Under the pieces are notes generated by a model that was not told where the DNA came from, did not search any database, and was given only the letters and a program-made list of their open reading frames with translations. Both the position numbers and the translations under genes were made by a program. Positions 26,483 through 36,059 of a stretch of 64,000 bases of DNA are shown in pieces (position 1 is the first letter of the stretch; each line of letters starts with the position of its first letter). This stretch comes from Singulisphaera sp. GP187 (lineage in GTDB: Bacteria; Planctomycetota; Planctomycetia; Isosphaerales; Isosphaeraceae), in contig NZ_FSRB01000001.1 of NCBI RefSeq assembly GCF_900129635.1, positions 4,627,501 through 4,691,500 on the forward strand, read 5' to 3'.

Positions 26483-29400
26483 ATGATCTCTCGCTTCTTC
26501 ATCGATCGACCCATCTTTGCGTCAGTCCTGTCGATCATCATCGTCCTGACCGGCGCGATCTCGCTGCTGACCCTGCCGATCGCCCAGTACCCCCCGATTA
26601 CCCCGCCGTCGGTCCAGGTTTCAATCAGCTACCCAGGGGCCAGCGCGCAGGTGGTGTCGGACACGGTCGCCGCGCCGATCGAACAGCAAGTCAACGGCGT
26701 CGAGGGCATGCTTTACATGTCCTCACAGATGGGCAACGACGGTTCCTACACGTTGACAGTCACGTTCGATATCGGCACCGACCTGAACACAGCGCTCGTC
26801 ATGGTGCAGAACCGGGTGGCGCTGGCCCTGCCCCAGTTGCCAAACTCGGTCCAGCGGCAAGGGATCACGATCAAGAAAAAGACTCCCGACTTGTTGATGA
26901 TCGTCAGCTTCCGCTCGCCGGACGGACGTTACGACGACCTCTACTTGAGCAACTTCGCCACCATCTACGTCAGAGATGAACTGCTGCGACTGGACGGGGT
27001 CTCGGACATCACCTATCTCGGCCAGCGCGACTACAGTATCCGCGCCTGGCTCGACCCGCAAAAGCTGGCGGCGTGCAACATGACCGCGCTCGAGGTGGCC
27101 AACGCCATCCGGAGCCAGAACGTCGAATCGGCGATCGGACAGATCGGCCAGCCACCGGCCCCCGAAGGCCAATCGTTCCAATTGCCGGTCGACACCCTGG
27201 GCCGGCTCACCGATCCGGATCAGTTCGCCGCGATTATCGTCAAAGTTGGCGGCCTGAGCGCCCCCGCCCTGCCCTCCGCCGGAGCCACGGCGCCTTCCCA
27301 AGGCAACGGCAGCATGCCGACCCCGGGAATCCCCAATCTCTCGCCCATCATCGGGACGACCGGAGCGGGACCGACCACGAGCCCAGGCGTGCAAACCAGC
27401 AGCAGCCCTCCCCCAGGGGGCGCGACTACCGGCCTCAATCCCACGACCAGCCAGATCCCGACTTCCAACAGCCTGGTCACGACGACGAACAGCGTCATCT
27501 CGGGATATGAACCGTTCAGCGTCTCCCCATTCGGTCCCGGAGTCCTGGGGGGCGGGACCATCGGAGGCGGCGGAACCACCGGCGGGGGCGGGACCACCGG
27601 AGGCGGCGGGACGACGGGGGGAGCGGCGGCGGGCGGAGGGATGAGCGGGCTCTCCATCAACACCGCAACAAGCCAGAACATGCTGGGATACAGCCCCGTC
27701 AACAGCGCACTGACCGGCCCTAGACCAGGGCGGCCGTCGGCCAGTATCGTCCGCCTCCGCGACGTGGCGCGCGTCGAGATGGGGGCGCAAAACTACACCC
27801 AGTCTTGCAGCCTCGACGGCCGGCCGTCGGTGGGCCTCGCCGTCCGCCAACTCCCAGGGACCAACGCGCTCGAGATCGCCGAACGCGTGCGGAGTAAGAT
27901 GGACGAGCTCAAGACCCGGTTCCCCGACGGGGTCGACTACCAGATTTCTTATGACACCACGCCGTTCATCCGCCAGTCGGTCGCGGAGGTGGTGCAAACC
28001 CTGCTCGAGGCGGTGGTGTTGGTCGGGCTGGTGGTGCTCGCCTTCCTCCAGAACTGGCGGGCCGCGCTGATCCCGCTGATCGCCGTACCCGTCGCCATCG
28101 TCGGCACCTTCGCCGTCATGGCCGCGATCGGGTTCTCGCTGAACAATATCTCCCTGTTCGGCCTGGTGCTGGCGATCGGGATCGTGGTGGACGACGCCAT
28201 CGTGGTTGTCGAAAACGTCGAGCGCTGGCTGGAACAGGGGCTCTCGCCGCTCGAGGCCACACGCAAGGCCATGGACGAAGTGACCGGCCCGGTCGTCGCG
28301 GTGGCCCTCGTGCTCTGCGCGGTGTTCGTCCCTTGCGCGTTCATCAGTGGAATCACCGGCCAGTTCTTCCGGCAGTTCGCGGTGACGATCGCCGTCTCCA
28401 CCGTCTTCTCGGCCTTCAACTCTCTGACGCTCAGCCCGGCGCTGGCCGCCATCCTGCTTCGGCCGCACGACGCCCCCAAGGACCCGTTGACTCGATTGCT
28501 GGACGCCCTGCTCGGCTGGTTCTTCCGGCTGTTCAACCGGTTCTTCAGCGCCGCGACCGCCGGCTACTCCTGGGCGGTCGGCAAGCTCTTGCGGTTAAGC
28601 CTCCTCGTCCTGCTCGCCTATGGCGGGCTGGTCGGCTTGACCTACTGGGTGTTCGTCCAGGCCCCCACCGGCTTCATCCCGGAGCAGGATCAAGGGCGGC
28701 TGATCATCGGCATTCAGCTCCCTGATTCCGCGTCGCTTCAGCGGACCGAGACCGCCATGGCGCAAATCGAGAAGATCACCCGCGCGACGCCAGGGGTGGC
28801 ACACACGATCAGTATCTCGGGCACGTCGTTCGTCCTCTCGGCCAGCGGCTCCAACTTCGGCTCGATGTTCGTCATCCTCGACCCGTTCGAGGCGAGGAAG
28901 CACCCCGACCGGCGCGACACGGCGATCATGGCCCGGCTCCGGAAGCGTTGGGCCCGAGAAGTCAAGGATGCCCAGGTCACCGTGTTCGGAGCGCCTCCGA
29001 TCCCGGGCTTGAGCGTCGCGGGCGGCTTCAAGCTGATGGTCGAAGACCGGGGCGGCCTCGGCCTCTCGGACCTCCAGCGCAACACCGACCGCCTCACCCA
29101 GGCGTTGCGAACCCAGCCCGGCCTGACCGGAATCTCGACCCAGTTCCGCTCCAACACGCCCCAGCTTTATATGGACATCGACCGGACCAAGGTCGAATCC
29201 CTGGGGGTGTCGCTCGACGACGTGAACCAGACGCTTCAGATCTACCTCGGGTCGCTCTACGTCAACAGCTTCAACGAGTTCGGCCGCTACTGGCAGGTGA
29301 CCGTGCAGGCCGAGGGCGAATACCGGGCACAACTCGAAAACATCAACCTGCTCAAGGTCCGGAACAAGTGGGGCGAGATGGTCCCGCTGGGCACCCTGGT

Positions 29401-30331
29401 CGCGGTCCGCGAAATCGGCGGTCCCGTCTTCGTCACCCGCTACAACCTCGCCACCGCCGCACCCATCACCGGCAACGTCCTGCCAGGGACAAGCTCCGGA
29501 GACGCAATCGCCCTGATGGACAGCCTGGCATTCAAGACCCTGCCCCGATCCATGAAGACGGAATGGACCGAGTTAATGTTCATGCAAATCAGGGCGGGCA
29601 ACACCGCGATGGACGTCTTCGCGTTGGCAGTCGTCTGCGTCTTCCTCGCCCTGGCCGCGCTTTATGAGAGCTGGTCGTTGCCGCTGGCCGTGATCCTGGT
29701 GGTGCCGCTCTGCCTGCTCTGCTCGGTGGTCGGTGTGCTCTTGACGCACACGGCGGTCAACATCTTCGTCCAGATCGGCCTCGTGGTGCTGGTCGGCCTG
29801 GCCTGCAAGAACGCGATCCTGATCGTGGAGTTTGCCAGGCAGATGCAGCAAGAGGGCCGGCCCCGGTTCGAGGCCACCCAGGAAGCGTCGCGGCTCCGAC
29901 TCCGGCCGATCCTGATGACGTCGCTGGCGTTCATCCTCGGCGTCGTCCCCCTGGTCATCGCCGAGGGGGCCGGCTCGGAAATGCGTCGGTCGTTGGGAAC
30001 CGCCGTCTTTAGTGGCATGCTCGGCGTGACCCTGTTCGGGATCTTCCTCACGCCGGTCTTTTTCTACGTGATCCAAGGGGTCAGCGCGACCCGGCTGTTC
30101 GCAAGCGGCACGATGCGCTGGAGCTACTCCAGTTTGCTCGTCGGCCTGGCCTGCTTGACACTCGTCCTCTTGCTGGGGCGGATCGATGTCGTTCATCCGG
30201 CCTGGGTGCCCTTGGTGGGGGCCGGAGCGGGCGTCCTCGCCGCATTTCTGGTTTTCAAGATTCAGCGACGGAATCGACGAAGGCGCCTCGCCCCGGCAGT
30301 CCGAGCCACGAGTGGAGATTCACGGTCATGA
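26483..30331 (+). CDS. HAE1-family RND efflux pump with a low-complexity insertion
   Basis: This proton-driven tripartite-efflux pump starts MISRFFIDRPIFASVLSIII, typical of AcrB/MexB. Proton-relay residues are present: the Asp pair in VVDDAIVVVENVER, Lys in LACKNAILIVEF, Arg in RLRPILMTSLAFILGVVPL. At 1282 residues it is ~230 longer than AcrB. Residues ~255-420 are a Gly/Thr/Ser/Pro-rich insert with GGGGTTGGGGTTGG repeats, placed between DQFAAIIVKV and VRLRDVARVEMG, i.e. in the docking subdomain facing the adaptor/outer-membrane channel. The C-terminus adds two hydrophobic segments after TPVFFYVIQG. The stop overlaps the second pump's ATG (ATGA), so the two are translationally coupled and may form a heterotrimer like MdtBC. 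Confidence 0.94.
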   Translation: MISRFFIDRPIFASVLSIIIVLTGAISLLTLPIAQYPPITPPSVQVSISYPGASAQVVSDTVAAPIEQQVNGVEGMLYMSSQMGNDGSYTLTVTFDIGTDLNTALVMVQNRVALALPQLPNSVQRQGITIKKKTPDLLMIVSFRSPDGRYDDLYLSNFATIYVRDELLRLDGVSDITYLGQRDYSIRAWLDPQKLAACNMTALEVANAIRSQNVESAIGQIGQPPAPEGQSFQLPVDTLGRLTDPDQFAAIIVKVGGLSAPALPSAGATAPSQGNGSMPTPGIPNLSPIIGTTGAGPTTSPGVQTSSSPPPGGATTGLNPTTSQIPTSNSLVTTTNSVISGYEPFSVSPFGPGVLGGGTIGGGGTTGGGGTTGGGGTTGGAAAGGGMSGLSINTATSQNMLGYSPVNSALTGPRPGRPSASIVRLRDVARVEMGAQNYTQSCSLDGRPSVGLAVRQLPGTNALEIAERVRSKMDELKTRFPDGVDYQISYDTTPFIRQSVAEVVQTLLEAVVLVGLVVLAFLQNWRAALIPLIAVPVAIVGTFAVMAAIGFSLNNISLFGLVLAIGIVVDDAIVVVENVERWLEQGLSPLEATRKAMDEVTGPVVAVALVLCAVFVPCAFISGITGQFFRQFAVTIAVSTVFSAFNSLTLSPALAAILLRPHDAPKDPLTRLLDALLGWFFRLFNRFFSAATAGYSWAVGKLLRLSLLVLLAYGGLVGLTYWVFVQAPTGFIPEQDQGRLIIGIQLPDSASLQRTETAMAQIEKITRATPGVAHTISISGTSFVLSASGSNFGSMFVILDPFEARKHPDRRDTAIMARLRKRWAREVKDAQVTVFGAPPIPGLSVAGGFKLMVEDRGGLGLSDLQRNTDRLTQALRTQPGLTGISTQFRSNTPQLYMDIDRTKVESLGVSLDDVNQTLQIYLGSLYVNSFNEFGRYWQVTVQAEGEYRAQLENINLLKVRNKWGEMVPLGTLVAVREIGGPVFVTRYNLATAAPITGNVLPGTSSGDAIALMDSLAFKTLPRSMKTEWTELMFMQIRAGNTAMDVFALAVVCVFLALAALYESWSLPLAVILVVPLCLLCSVVGVLLTHTAVNIFVQIGLVVLVGLACKNAILIVEFARQMQQEGRPRFEATQEASRLRLRPILMTSLAFILGVVPLVIAEGAGSEMRRSLGTAVFSGMLGVTLFGIFLTPVFFYVIQGVSATRLFASGTMRWSYSSLLVGLACLTLVLLLGRIDVVHPAWVPLVGAGAGVLAAFLVFKIQRRNRRRRLAPAVRATSGDSRS

Positions 30332-33300
30332 TCTCGCGATTCTTCATCGACCGGCCGATCTTCGCCTCCGTCCTGTCGATCATCTTCGTGCTGGCGGGGG
30401 GCGTGGCCGTGTTCACGCTGCCGGTGGCCCAGTATCCCGACGTCACACCGCCGACGGTCCTGGTGACGGCCCTCTACCCGGGGGCCAACGCCCAGACCGT
30501 GCGCGACACCGTGGCCGCGCCCATCGAAGCGCAGGTCAGCGGCGTCGAAGGCATGATGTACATGTCGTCGCAGTGCACCAATGACGGCGTCTACAATCTG
30601 ACTGTGACCTTCAAGCTGGGCATGAACTCAGACATGGCGCAGGTCCTGGTCCAGAACCGGGTCTCGCTGGCGCAGCCGGTCATCCCGGCACTGGTCCAGA
30701 GCGAAGGCATCAACGTCAAAAAGATGTCTCCGAACACGATGATGATCGTGAACCTGATATCGCCGGACGGCCGGTACGACAGCACCTTCCTCAGCAACTA
30801 TGCGACGATCTACATCAAGGATGAGCTGGGACGCCTCCCCGGCATCGCCGGGATCACCTACCTCGGCCAGCGCGACTACAGCCTGCGGGCCTGGCTCGAC
30901 CCCGACAAGCTCGCGGCGCTCAACCTCAGCGCAGGGGACGTGGTCAACGCGATCAACCAGCAGAACCTGCAAGTCGCCGCCGGGCAGATCGGCCAGCAGC
31001 CCGTCCCCAAAGGTCAGCAATTCCAGTTGACCATCAACACGTTGGGCCGGCTCACCGAGCCGGAACAGTTCGGCGACATCATCCTCAAGGCCGGTCCCAG
31101 TCAGCCAGGGACGCAGCCGGCTCCCGAAGCCTCGACCGGCCAGACGAGCGCGGACGCACAAGGGAGCCAGAACGCTCAGGGCGTCCCCCAGGCCATGACG
31201 ACGGGCATCGTCCGGTTACGCGACGTGGCCCGCGTCGAGCTCGGATCGCAGCAGTACGACCAGTCGTGCACCCTGGACGGCCAGCCCTCCGTGGCGCTCT
31301 CGGTCTATCAACTCCCCGGCTCGAATGCCCTGGACACCGCCGCCGGGGTCTACGCCAAGGTGAAGGAGCTCAAGACCCGGTTCCCCGAAGGGATGGATTA
31401 CCGGATCGTTTACGACACCACGCCCTTCATCAGCGAGTCGATCCATGAGGTTTTCAACACGTTACGAGACGCCGTGATCCTGGTCGCGATCGTGGTCCTC
31501 GTCTTCCTCCAGAACTGGCGGGCCGCTTTGATCCCCTTGATTGCCGTCCCGGTCGCGATCGTGGGGACGTTCGCCGTCATGGCGGCCCTCGGCTATTCGC
31601 TGAACAACCTCTCGTTATTCGGCCTGGTGCTGGCGATCGGGATCGTGGTCGACGACGCCATCGTCGTCGTCGAGAACGTGGAGCGCTGGCTCGAGCAGGG
31701 GCTCGCGCCACGCGATGCCGCCTATCGTGCCATGGACGAGGTGACCGGGCCGGTCATCGCGGTCGCCTTGGTGCTCTGCGCCGTGTTCGTTCCGTGTGCC
31801 TTTCTCGGGGGAGTCACCGGCCAGTTCTTCCGGCAGTTCGCGGTGACGATCGCCGTCTCGACGGTGATCTCCGCCTTCAACTCGCTGACCCTCAGCCCAG
31901 CCTTGGCCGCGATCTTGCTCCAGCCACGTGACGCTCATCCCGATCCGTTGACCCGACTGCTCGACCTGCTGCTCGGCTGGTTCTTCCGCCTGTTCAACGC
32001 AGTCTTCGGCGCCGGCACGGCATGGTACACGCGTCTGGTCGGCGGCCTGCTCCGGGTCAGCGGCATCGCCCTGCTCGTCTACGCCGGCCTGCTCGTGGTG
32101 ACGTACCGGGAATTCAAGAACGCCCCGACAGGCTTCATCCCGCAACAGGACAAGGGGTATCTCCTGCTCAACGTGCAGTTGCCCGATTCCGCGTCGGTCG
32201 AGCGGACCGAGAAAGTCATGGCCCGCATCGAGGCCTTGGCCCGGGACACGCCGGGGGTCGGGCATACGGTGGGCATCTCCGGCCAGTCGCTGATCCTGAA
32301 CGCCAACGCGCCGAACCTGGGCTCGCTGTACGTGATGCTCAAGGAGTTCGCCCAGCGGCGCGGCCCCACACTGACGGCCGACGCCATCGCCGCGAGGTTG
32401 CGCGAGCGCTGTGGACGCGAGGTGCGCGGGGCCGTCGTGTCGGCGTTCGGAGCGCCTCCGATCGACGGCCTGGGCACGACCGGCGGCTTCAAGCTGATCA
32501 TCGAAGATCGCGGCAATCTCGGCCTGGGGACCTTGCAACGCGTCAGTGATCAGATCGTCGGGCGAGGCAACAAAACAGGAGGCTTGCAGGGCCTCTTCAA
32601 CAGCTCACGGACCGATACCCCTTGGCTCTACCTCGACATCGACCGAACCAAGTGCGCAGCCCTCGGCCTGTCGGTCAGCGACGTCTTCAGCACCTTGCAG
32701 TTTTATCTCGGGTCCTATTATGTCAATAATTTCAATGAGTTCGGCCGGACCTGGCAGGTGAACATCCAGGCCGATCCGCGGTTCCGCGCCGGGGTTCCGG
32801 CGATCCGGCAGTTGCAAGTCCGAAGCGCTCAAGGGCAGATGGTCCGGCTCGGCACCCTGTTGTCCGCCCGCAATATCAGCGGGCCGGTCTCTGTCTTGCG
32901 CTACAACATGTACTCGGCCACGGCCATCATCGGCAACACCGCGCCGGGGACAAGCTCGGGACAGGCGATTGCGCTGATGCAGGAGATCGCCGGCAAGGAA
33001 TTGCCCCGATCGATGGCGATCGACTGGACCGAGTTGACCTACTTGCAGCTTCAGGCGGGCAATACCGCGATGTACGTCTTCGCGCTCGCGGTGATCCTCG
33101 TCTTCCTGGTCCTGGCGGCGCAGTACGAGAGCTGGTCGCTCCCCTTGGCCGTCATTCTGGTCGTGCCGATGTGCCTGCTCTGCTCGATCGTGGGAGTGAG
33201 CCTGGCCCAGATGGAAGTGAACATCTTCACCCAGATCGGCTTCGTGGTGCTGGTCGGCCTGGCGAGCAAGAACGCGATCCTGATCGTCGAATTCGCCAAG

Positions 33301-33597
33301 CAACGGCAGGAGTCCGGCGCATCAAGGCGCGAGGCGACCCTGGAAGCCTCACGCCTGCGGCTCCGGCCGATCCTGATGACCTCGCTCGCCTTCATCCTCG
33401 GCGTCGTTCCGCTCGTCGTCTCTCAAGGCGCCGGCGCCGAGATGCGCCGGGCCCTGGGCCAAGCCGTCTTCAGCGGCATGCTCGGCGTGACCGCGTTCGG
33501 CATCTTCTTGACGCCCGTCTTCTTCTACGTCATCCAAGGGTTTGGCGGCGTGAAACACGAGGGATCCCCGCCCAAGTCGACCGAGCCCCCACCTTGA
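30328..33597 (+). CDS. Second HAE1-family RND efflux pump
   Basis: The 1089-residue partner of the preceding pump starts at ATG 30328 inside the previous stop (ATGA), with GGAG ~10 nt upstream. It keeps the Asp pair (VVDDAIVVVENVER), Lys (LASKNAILIVEFAK) and Arg (RLRPILMTSL) of the proton pathway. An insert of about 40 residues rich in Gln, Ala, Ser and Pro (residues ~255-293) sits at the same place as the long insert of the first pump. Similarity between the two over their cores is high, pointing to duplication. A hetero-oligomer is inference from the coupling. Confidence 0.94.
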   Translation: MISRFFIDRPIFASVLSIIFVLAGGVAVFTLPVAQYPDVTPPTVLVTALYPGANAQTVRDTVAAPIEAQVSGVEGMMYMSSQCTNDGVYNLTVTFKLGMNSDMAQVLVQNRVSLAQPVIPALVQSEGINVKKMSPNTMMIVNLISPDGRYDSTFLSNYATIYIKDELGRLPGIAGITYLGQRDYSLRAWLDPDKLAALNLSAGDVVNAINQQNLQVAAGQIGQQPVPKGQQFQLTINTLGRLTEPEQFGDIILKAGPSQPGTQPAPEASTGQTSADAQGSQNAQGVPQAMTTGIVRLRDVARVELGSQQYDQSCTLDGQPSVALSVYQLPGSNALDTAAGVYAKVKELKTRFPEGMDYRIVYDTTPFISESIHEVFNTLRDAVILVAIVVLVFLQNWRAALIPLIAVPVAIVGTFAVMAALGYSLNNLSLFGLVLAIGIVVDDAIVVVENVERWLEQGLAPRDAAYRAMDEVTGPVIAVALVLCAVFVPCAFLGGVTGQFFRQFAVTIAVSTVISAFNSLTLSPALAAILLQPRDAHPDPLTRLLDLLLGWFFRLFNAVFGAGTAWYTRLVGGLLRVSGIALLVYAGLLVVTYREFKNAPTGFIPQQDKGYLLLNVQLPDSASVERTEKVMARIEALARDTPGVGHTVGISGQSLILNANAPNLGSLYVMLKEFAQRRGPTLTADAIAARLRERCGREVRGAVVSAFGAPPIDGLGTTGGFKLIIEDRGNLGLGTLQRVSDQIVGRGNKTGGLQGLFNSSRTDTPWLYLDIDRTKCAALGLSVSDVFSTLQFYLGSYYVNNFNEFGRTWQVNIQADPRFRAGVPAIRQLQVRSAQGQMVRLGTLLSARNISGPVSVLRYNMYSATAIIGNTAPGTSSGQAIALMQEIAGKELPRSMAIDWTELTYLQLQAGNTAMYVFALAVILVFLVLAAQYESWSLPLAVILVVPMCLLCSIVGVSLAQMEVNIFTQIGFVVLVGLASKNAILIVEFAKQRQESGASRREATLEASRLRLRPILMTSLAFILGVVPLVVSQGAGAEMRRALGQAVFSGMLGVTAFGIFLTPVFFYVIQGFGGVKHEGSPPKSTEPPP

Positions 33598-34211
33598 AGC
33601 GGAACCAATCGCTTGGTTCCTGCTTCCTAAAGGCGGGCCTAAACTTTCTTTGTATTGAATGATATGCAAACCCTGGGTGCCACGGGTTGTACTCAACCCG
33701 TGAGCCAAAAACCGGGGCGATCGCTCACGGGTTGAGTACAACCCGTGGCACCCACCGGCCTTTACATCCCCGCGGTCGCGCATCAGAAAATCAATGAAAA
33801 CCGAGACTAACGGCTTAGACCAATAAATCCCAACATCATCAAACTTGAGAAGCAACTAAACTCAGCTTGAGAGCATGCGTCCCGGCCAAACGGACAGGCC
33901 CAGGCACCGAACATGCCGCGAACCCTACAGTCCCGAAAAGCAGACATGTTGTCGCGATCCGCATTTTCCTCAAGTTGTCGCCGTCTTGTCACGATAATCA
34001 GTTTGAATCACGCTGCAAAGGCGATCGGTTTCGCGTCGCCGATTCCAGATTCCCGCAGATCGTCCCGTCCACCCCGTCAGACAGATCGCCCGTCATCGCT
34101 TGAGCGCCCCAACCTCGGCGGCTTGATGTTGACTCTCAACCGTCGGCCATGCGGATCACGCTCCCCTCAGCGGTCGAACTTTGTTCTCATTGGGGATAGA
34201 CGAGAACCCAA
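33598..34211. other. Gap between second RND pump and porin
   Basis: No gene is supported; short frames here lack ribosome sites and protein-like composition. It holds the second copy of the 168-bp repeat (33654-33821). The remaining ~390 bp should include the porin promoter, not identified. Confidence 0.5.
33654..33821 (+). repeat. 168-bp direct repeat, copy 2, with nested palindromes
   Basis: This is the partner of 26201-26368 in the same orientation. The 31-bp inverted arms are 33675-33705 and 33723-33753. The two copies bracket exactly the two RND pump genes. Confidence 0.85.
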
Positions 34212-35945
34212 ATGATCCGACGTAAAGAGTCGAACCCGCTTTACGGGATCTCGCTTGCGATTTTGGGCGTGATCCTCACCTGTGGGCCTGGAAACCTTCG
34301 GGGGCAGGAGCCAGCTCCTGCGGCGCCAAGGTCAAACGATCCCGCAAAGGTGGTCGCTCCGACTCCCGATCTGCAACAAGAACTTCTCGATCGCCTCCGC
34401 AAGATGGAGCAACGCCTCGACCACGTGACGAAGCAGAACGAGGATCTCTCGCAGGCGAATCAGCGGCTCACGGAGCAGGTTGAGGATCTGTCGCGTGCGA
34501 TCAAGAAGCCTGCCACCTCAGTCGGAGATGGCACGGCAGCCCCCGGCTCGGCCGGCGCGACGCCGGCCGCGGGATCCGGGCCCTCGGGTCGTGGATCGAC
34601 CAACGACCAACCACCGAGCGCAGGCGGAGGGTCGAAGGCTTCGGGCGGCGACCCCACGGTCACCGGACGAGCCCAGGAAGTGGGCAATCGCCACCGCGGT
34701 AAGCTTGCGCTCAAGTCGCGCTATGACTTCGATAACGACGGTTTTATCTGGTCGACCGAGGACGACGAGATCTCGCTCGGCATCCGCATGATGTCCCAGG
34801 TCGAGTCGCGAATCTACCAGCAGCCGAACCAGGGACCCGTCAGCAGCGGGTTCTACAACCCTCGGACCCGCGTCTACTTCGAAGGGCACCTGAGCAAACC
34901 CATTCAGTATGAGGTTTCCGTTCAGAACACGTTCGACACGGTCAACCTGCTCGATGCCTACCTCAACTTCAACTACGACCCGCGGTTTCAACTGCGACTG
35001 GGTCGTTATAAGTCACCATTCACGTATGAGTGGTATCGGATCCACGTCTGGGACCTGCTCGCGCCGGAACGGTCGCTCTTCGCCAACAACTTCGAGGGCA
35101 ACCGGCGGTTCGGCCTGATGGGCTGGGGAAATCTGTTCGAACAACGCCTCGAATATGCCGTGGGGACGTTCAACACCCAGCGAAACTCCTATCAGCCGTT
35201 CAACAACCGCCAGGACGTCATGGCCTTCCTCAACGCCAAACCGTTCTACCACCGCGAGGACGACTTCTTACTTCGCGACTTGCAGTTCGGCGGTTCGGTG
35301 AACGCCGGGCACGAGGACCAGTCGACGATCCCTGGGGTATTGCGAACCAACTCGGCGCCTTCGGCCGCCGGAGCCAGCAGCACCTCGGCGAGCAACGCCG
35401 CCACCTTGCCGTTCCTGGCGTTCAACTCGGACGTCCGGGAACGCGGCCCTCGAGCGCTCTGGGAACTCCACACGGCCTACTACTACCGTGGACTCACGCT
35501 CTTGGGGGCGTGGCAAGGGGGCTACGAGAGCTATGCCAAGGGAGCGGAAGGGTCGACAACCCGGATCCCAATCAATGGCTGGTTCGCCCAGATCGGCTAC
35601 ATCGTCACCGGAGAGACGATCCGCGACCGTACCCTCATCGACCCGATCCACCCCTTCGATCTCCGCCCCGGGCGATTCGGCCTCGGCGCCTTCGAGCTGA
35701 CGGCTCGCTACAGCGAGCTCGACCTCAATTCCCGGGTGTTCACCGCCGGCCTGGCCGATCCGAACCTCTGGACCAACCGGACCGAGATGACGGATGTTGG
35801 CTTCAACTGGTACTTGAACAAGTTCGTCAAGATCTACTTTGACTGGGAGCACGCCATGTTCGCTCAGCCGGTCATCTACCGCCCCGGCCCCAGCCTCCAG
35901 AAGACAAGCGACCTGTTCTGGCTCCGCATGCAAGTCTACTTCTGA
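34212..35945 (+). CDS. OprO/OprP-like outer-membrane porin
   Basis: The 577-residue protein has a signal-like N-terminus (LYGISLAILGVILTCG). A coiled coil follows (LLDRLRKMEQRLDHVTKQNEDL, ~residues 58-95), then a Gly/Ser/Pro linker and a beta-barrel of the phosphate-selective porin O/P type: SRIYQQPNQG, RTRVYFEGHLSKPIQYEVS, LRLGRYKSPFTYEW, GAFELTARYSELDLN. It ends DLFWLRMQVYF, with the terminal Phe needed for barrel assembly. The coiled coil is the usual planctomycete periplasm-spanning or wall-contact segment. It follows the RND genes on the same strand, 614 bp away, and no TolC-type gene is near; a joint role in export is inference. Confidence 0.85.
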   Translation: MIRRKESNPLYGISLAILGVILTCGPGNLRGQEPAPAAPRSNDPAKVVAPTPDLQQELLDRLRKMEQRLDHVTKQNEDLSQANQRLTEQVEDLSRAIKKPATSVGDGTAAPGSAGATPAAGSGPSGRGSTNDQPPSAGGGSKASGGDPTVTGRAQEVGNRHRGKLALKSRYDFDNDGFIWSTEDDEISLGIRMMSQVESRIYQQPNQGPVSSGFYNPRTRVYFEGHLSKPIQYEVSVQNTFDTVNLLDAYLNFNYDPRFQLRLGRYKSPFTYEWYRIHVWDLLAPERSLFANNFEGNRRFGLMGWGNLFEQRLEYAVGTFNTQRNSYQPFNNRQDVMAFLNAKPFYHREDDFLLRDLQFGGSVNAGHEDQSTIPGVLRTNSAPSAAGASSTSASNAATLPFLAFNSDVRERGPRALWELHTAYYYRGLTLLGAWQGGYESYAKGAEGSTTRIPINGWFAQIGYIVTGETIRDRTLIDPIHPFDLRPGRFGLGAFELTARYSELDLNSRVFTAGLADPNLWTNRTEMTDVGFNWYLNKFVKIYFDWEHAMFAQPVIYRPGPSLQKTSDLFWLRMQVYF

Positions 35946-36059
35946 ACCTCGAAGGTCCAGCTTCCCCTCGCCCATCAACGCATAAACAAATCAGCGATCA
36001 CTCACACATCAACAGTCACGTCCCATACATACCGAATTCCCAGAGCTTCAAGAGATCGC

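Noticed and set aside
33913..34215. 100-codon plus-strand frame between pump and porin
   Set aside because: It has a Ser/Arg-rich, non-protein-like composition and no ribosome site, and overlaps the porin start.
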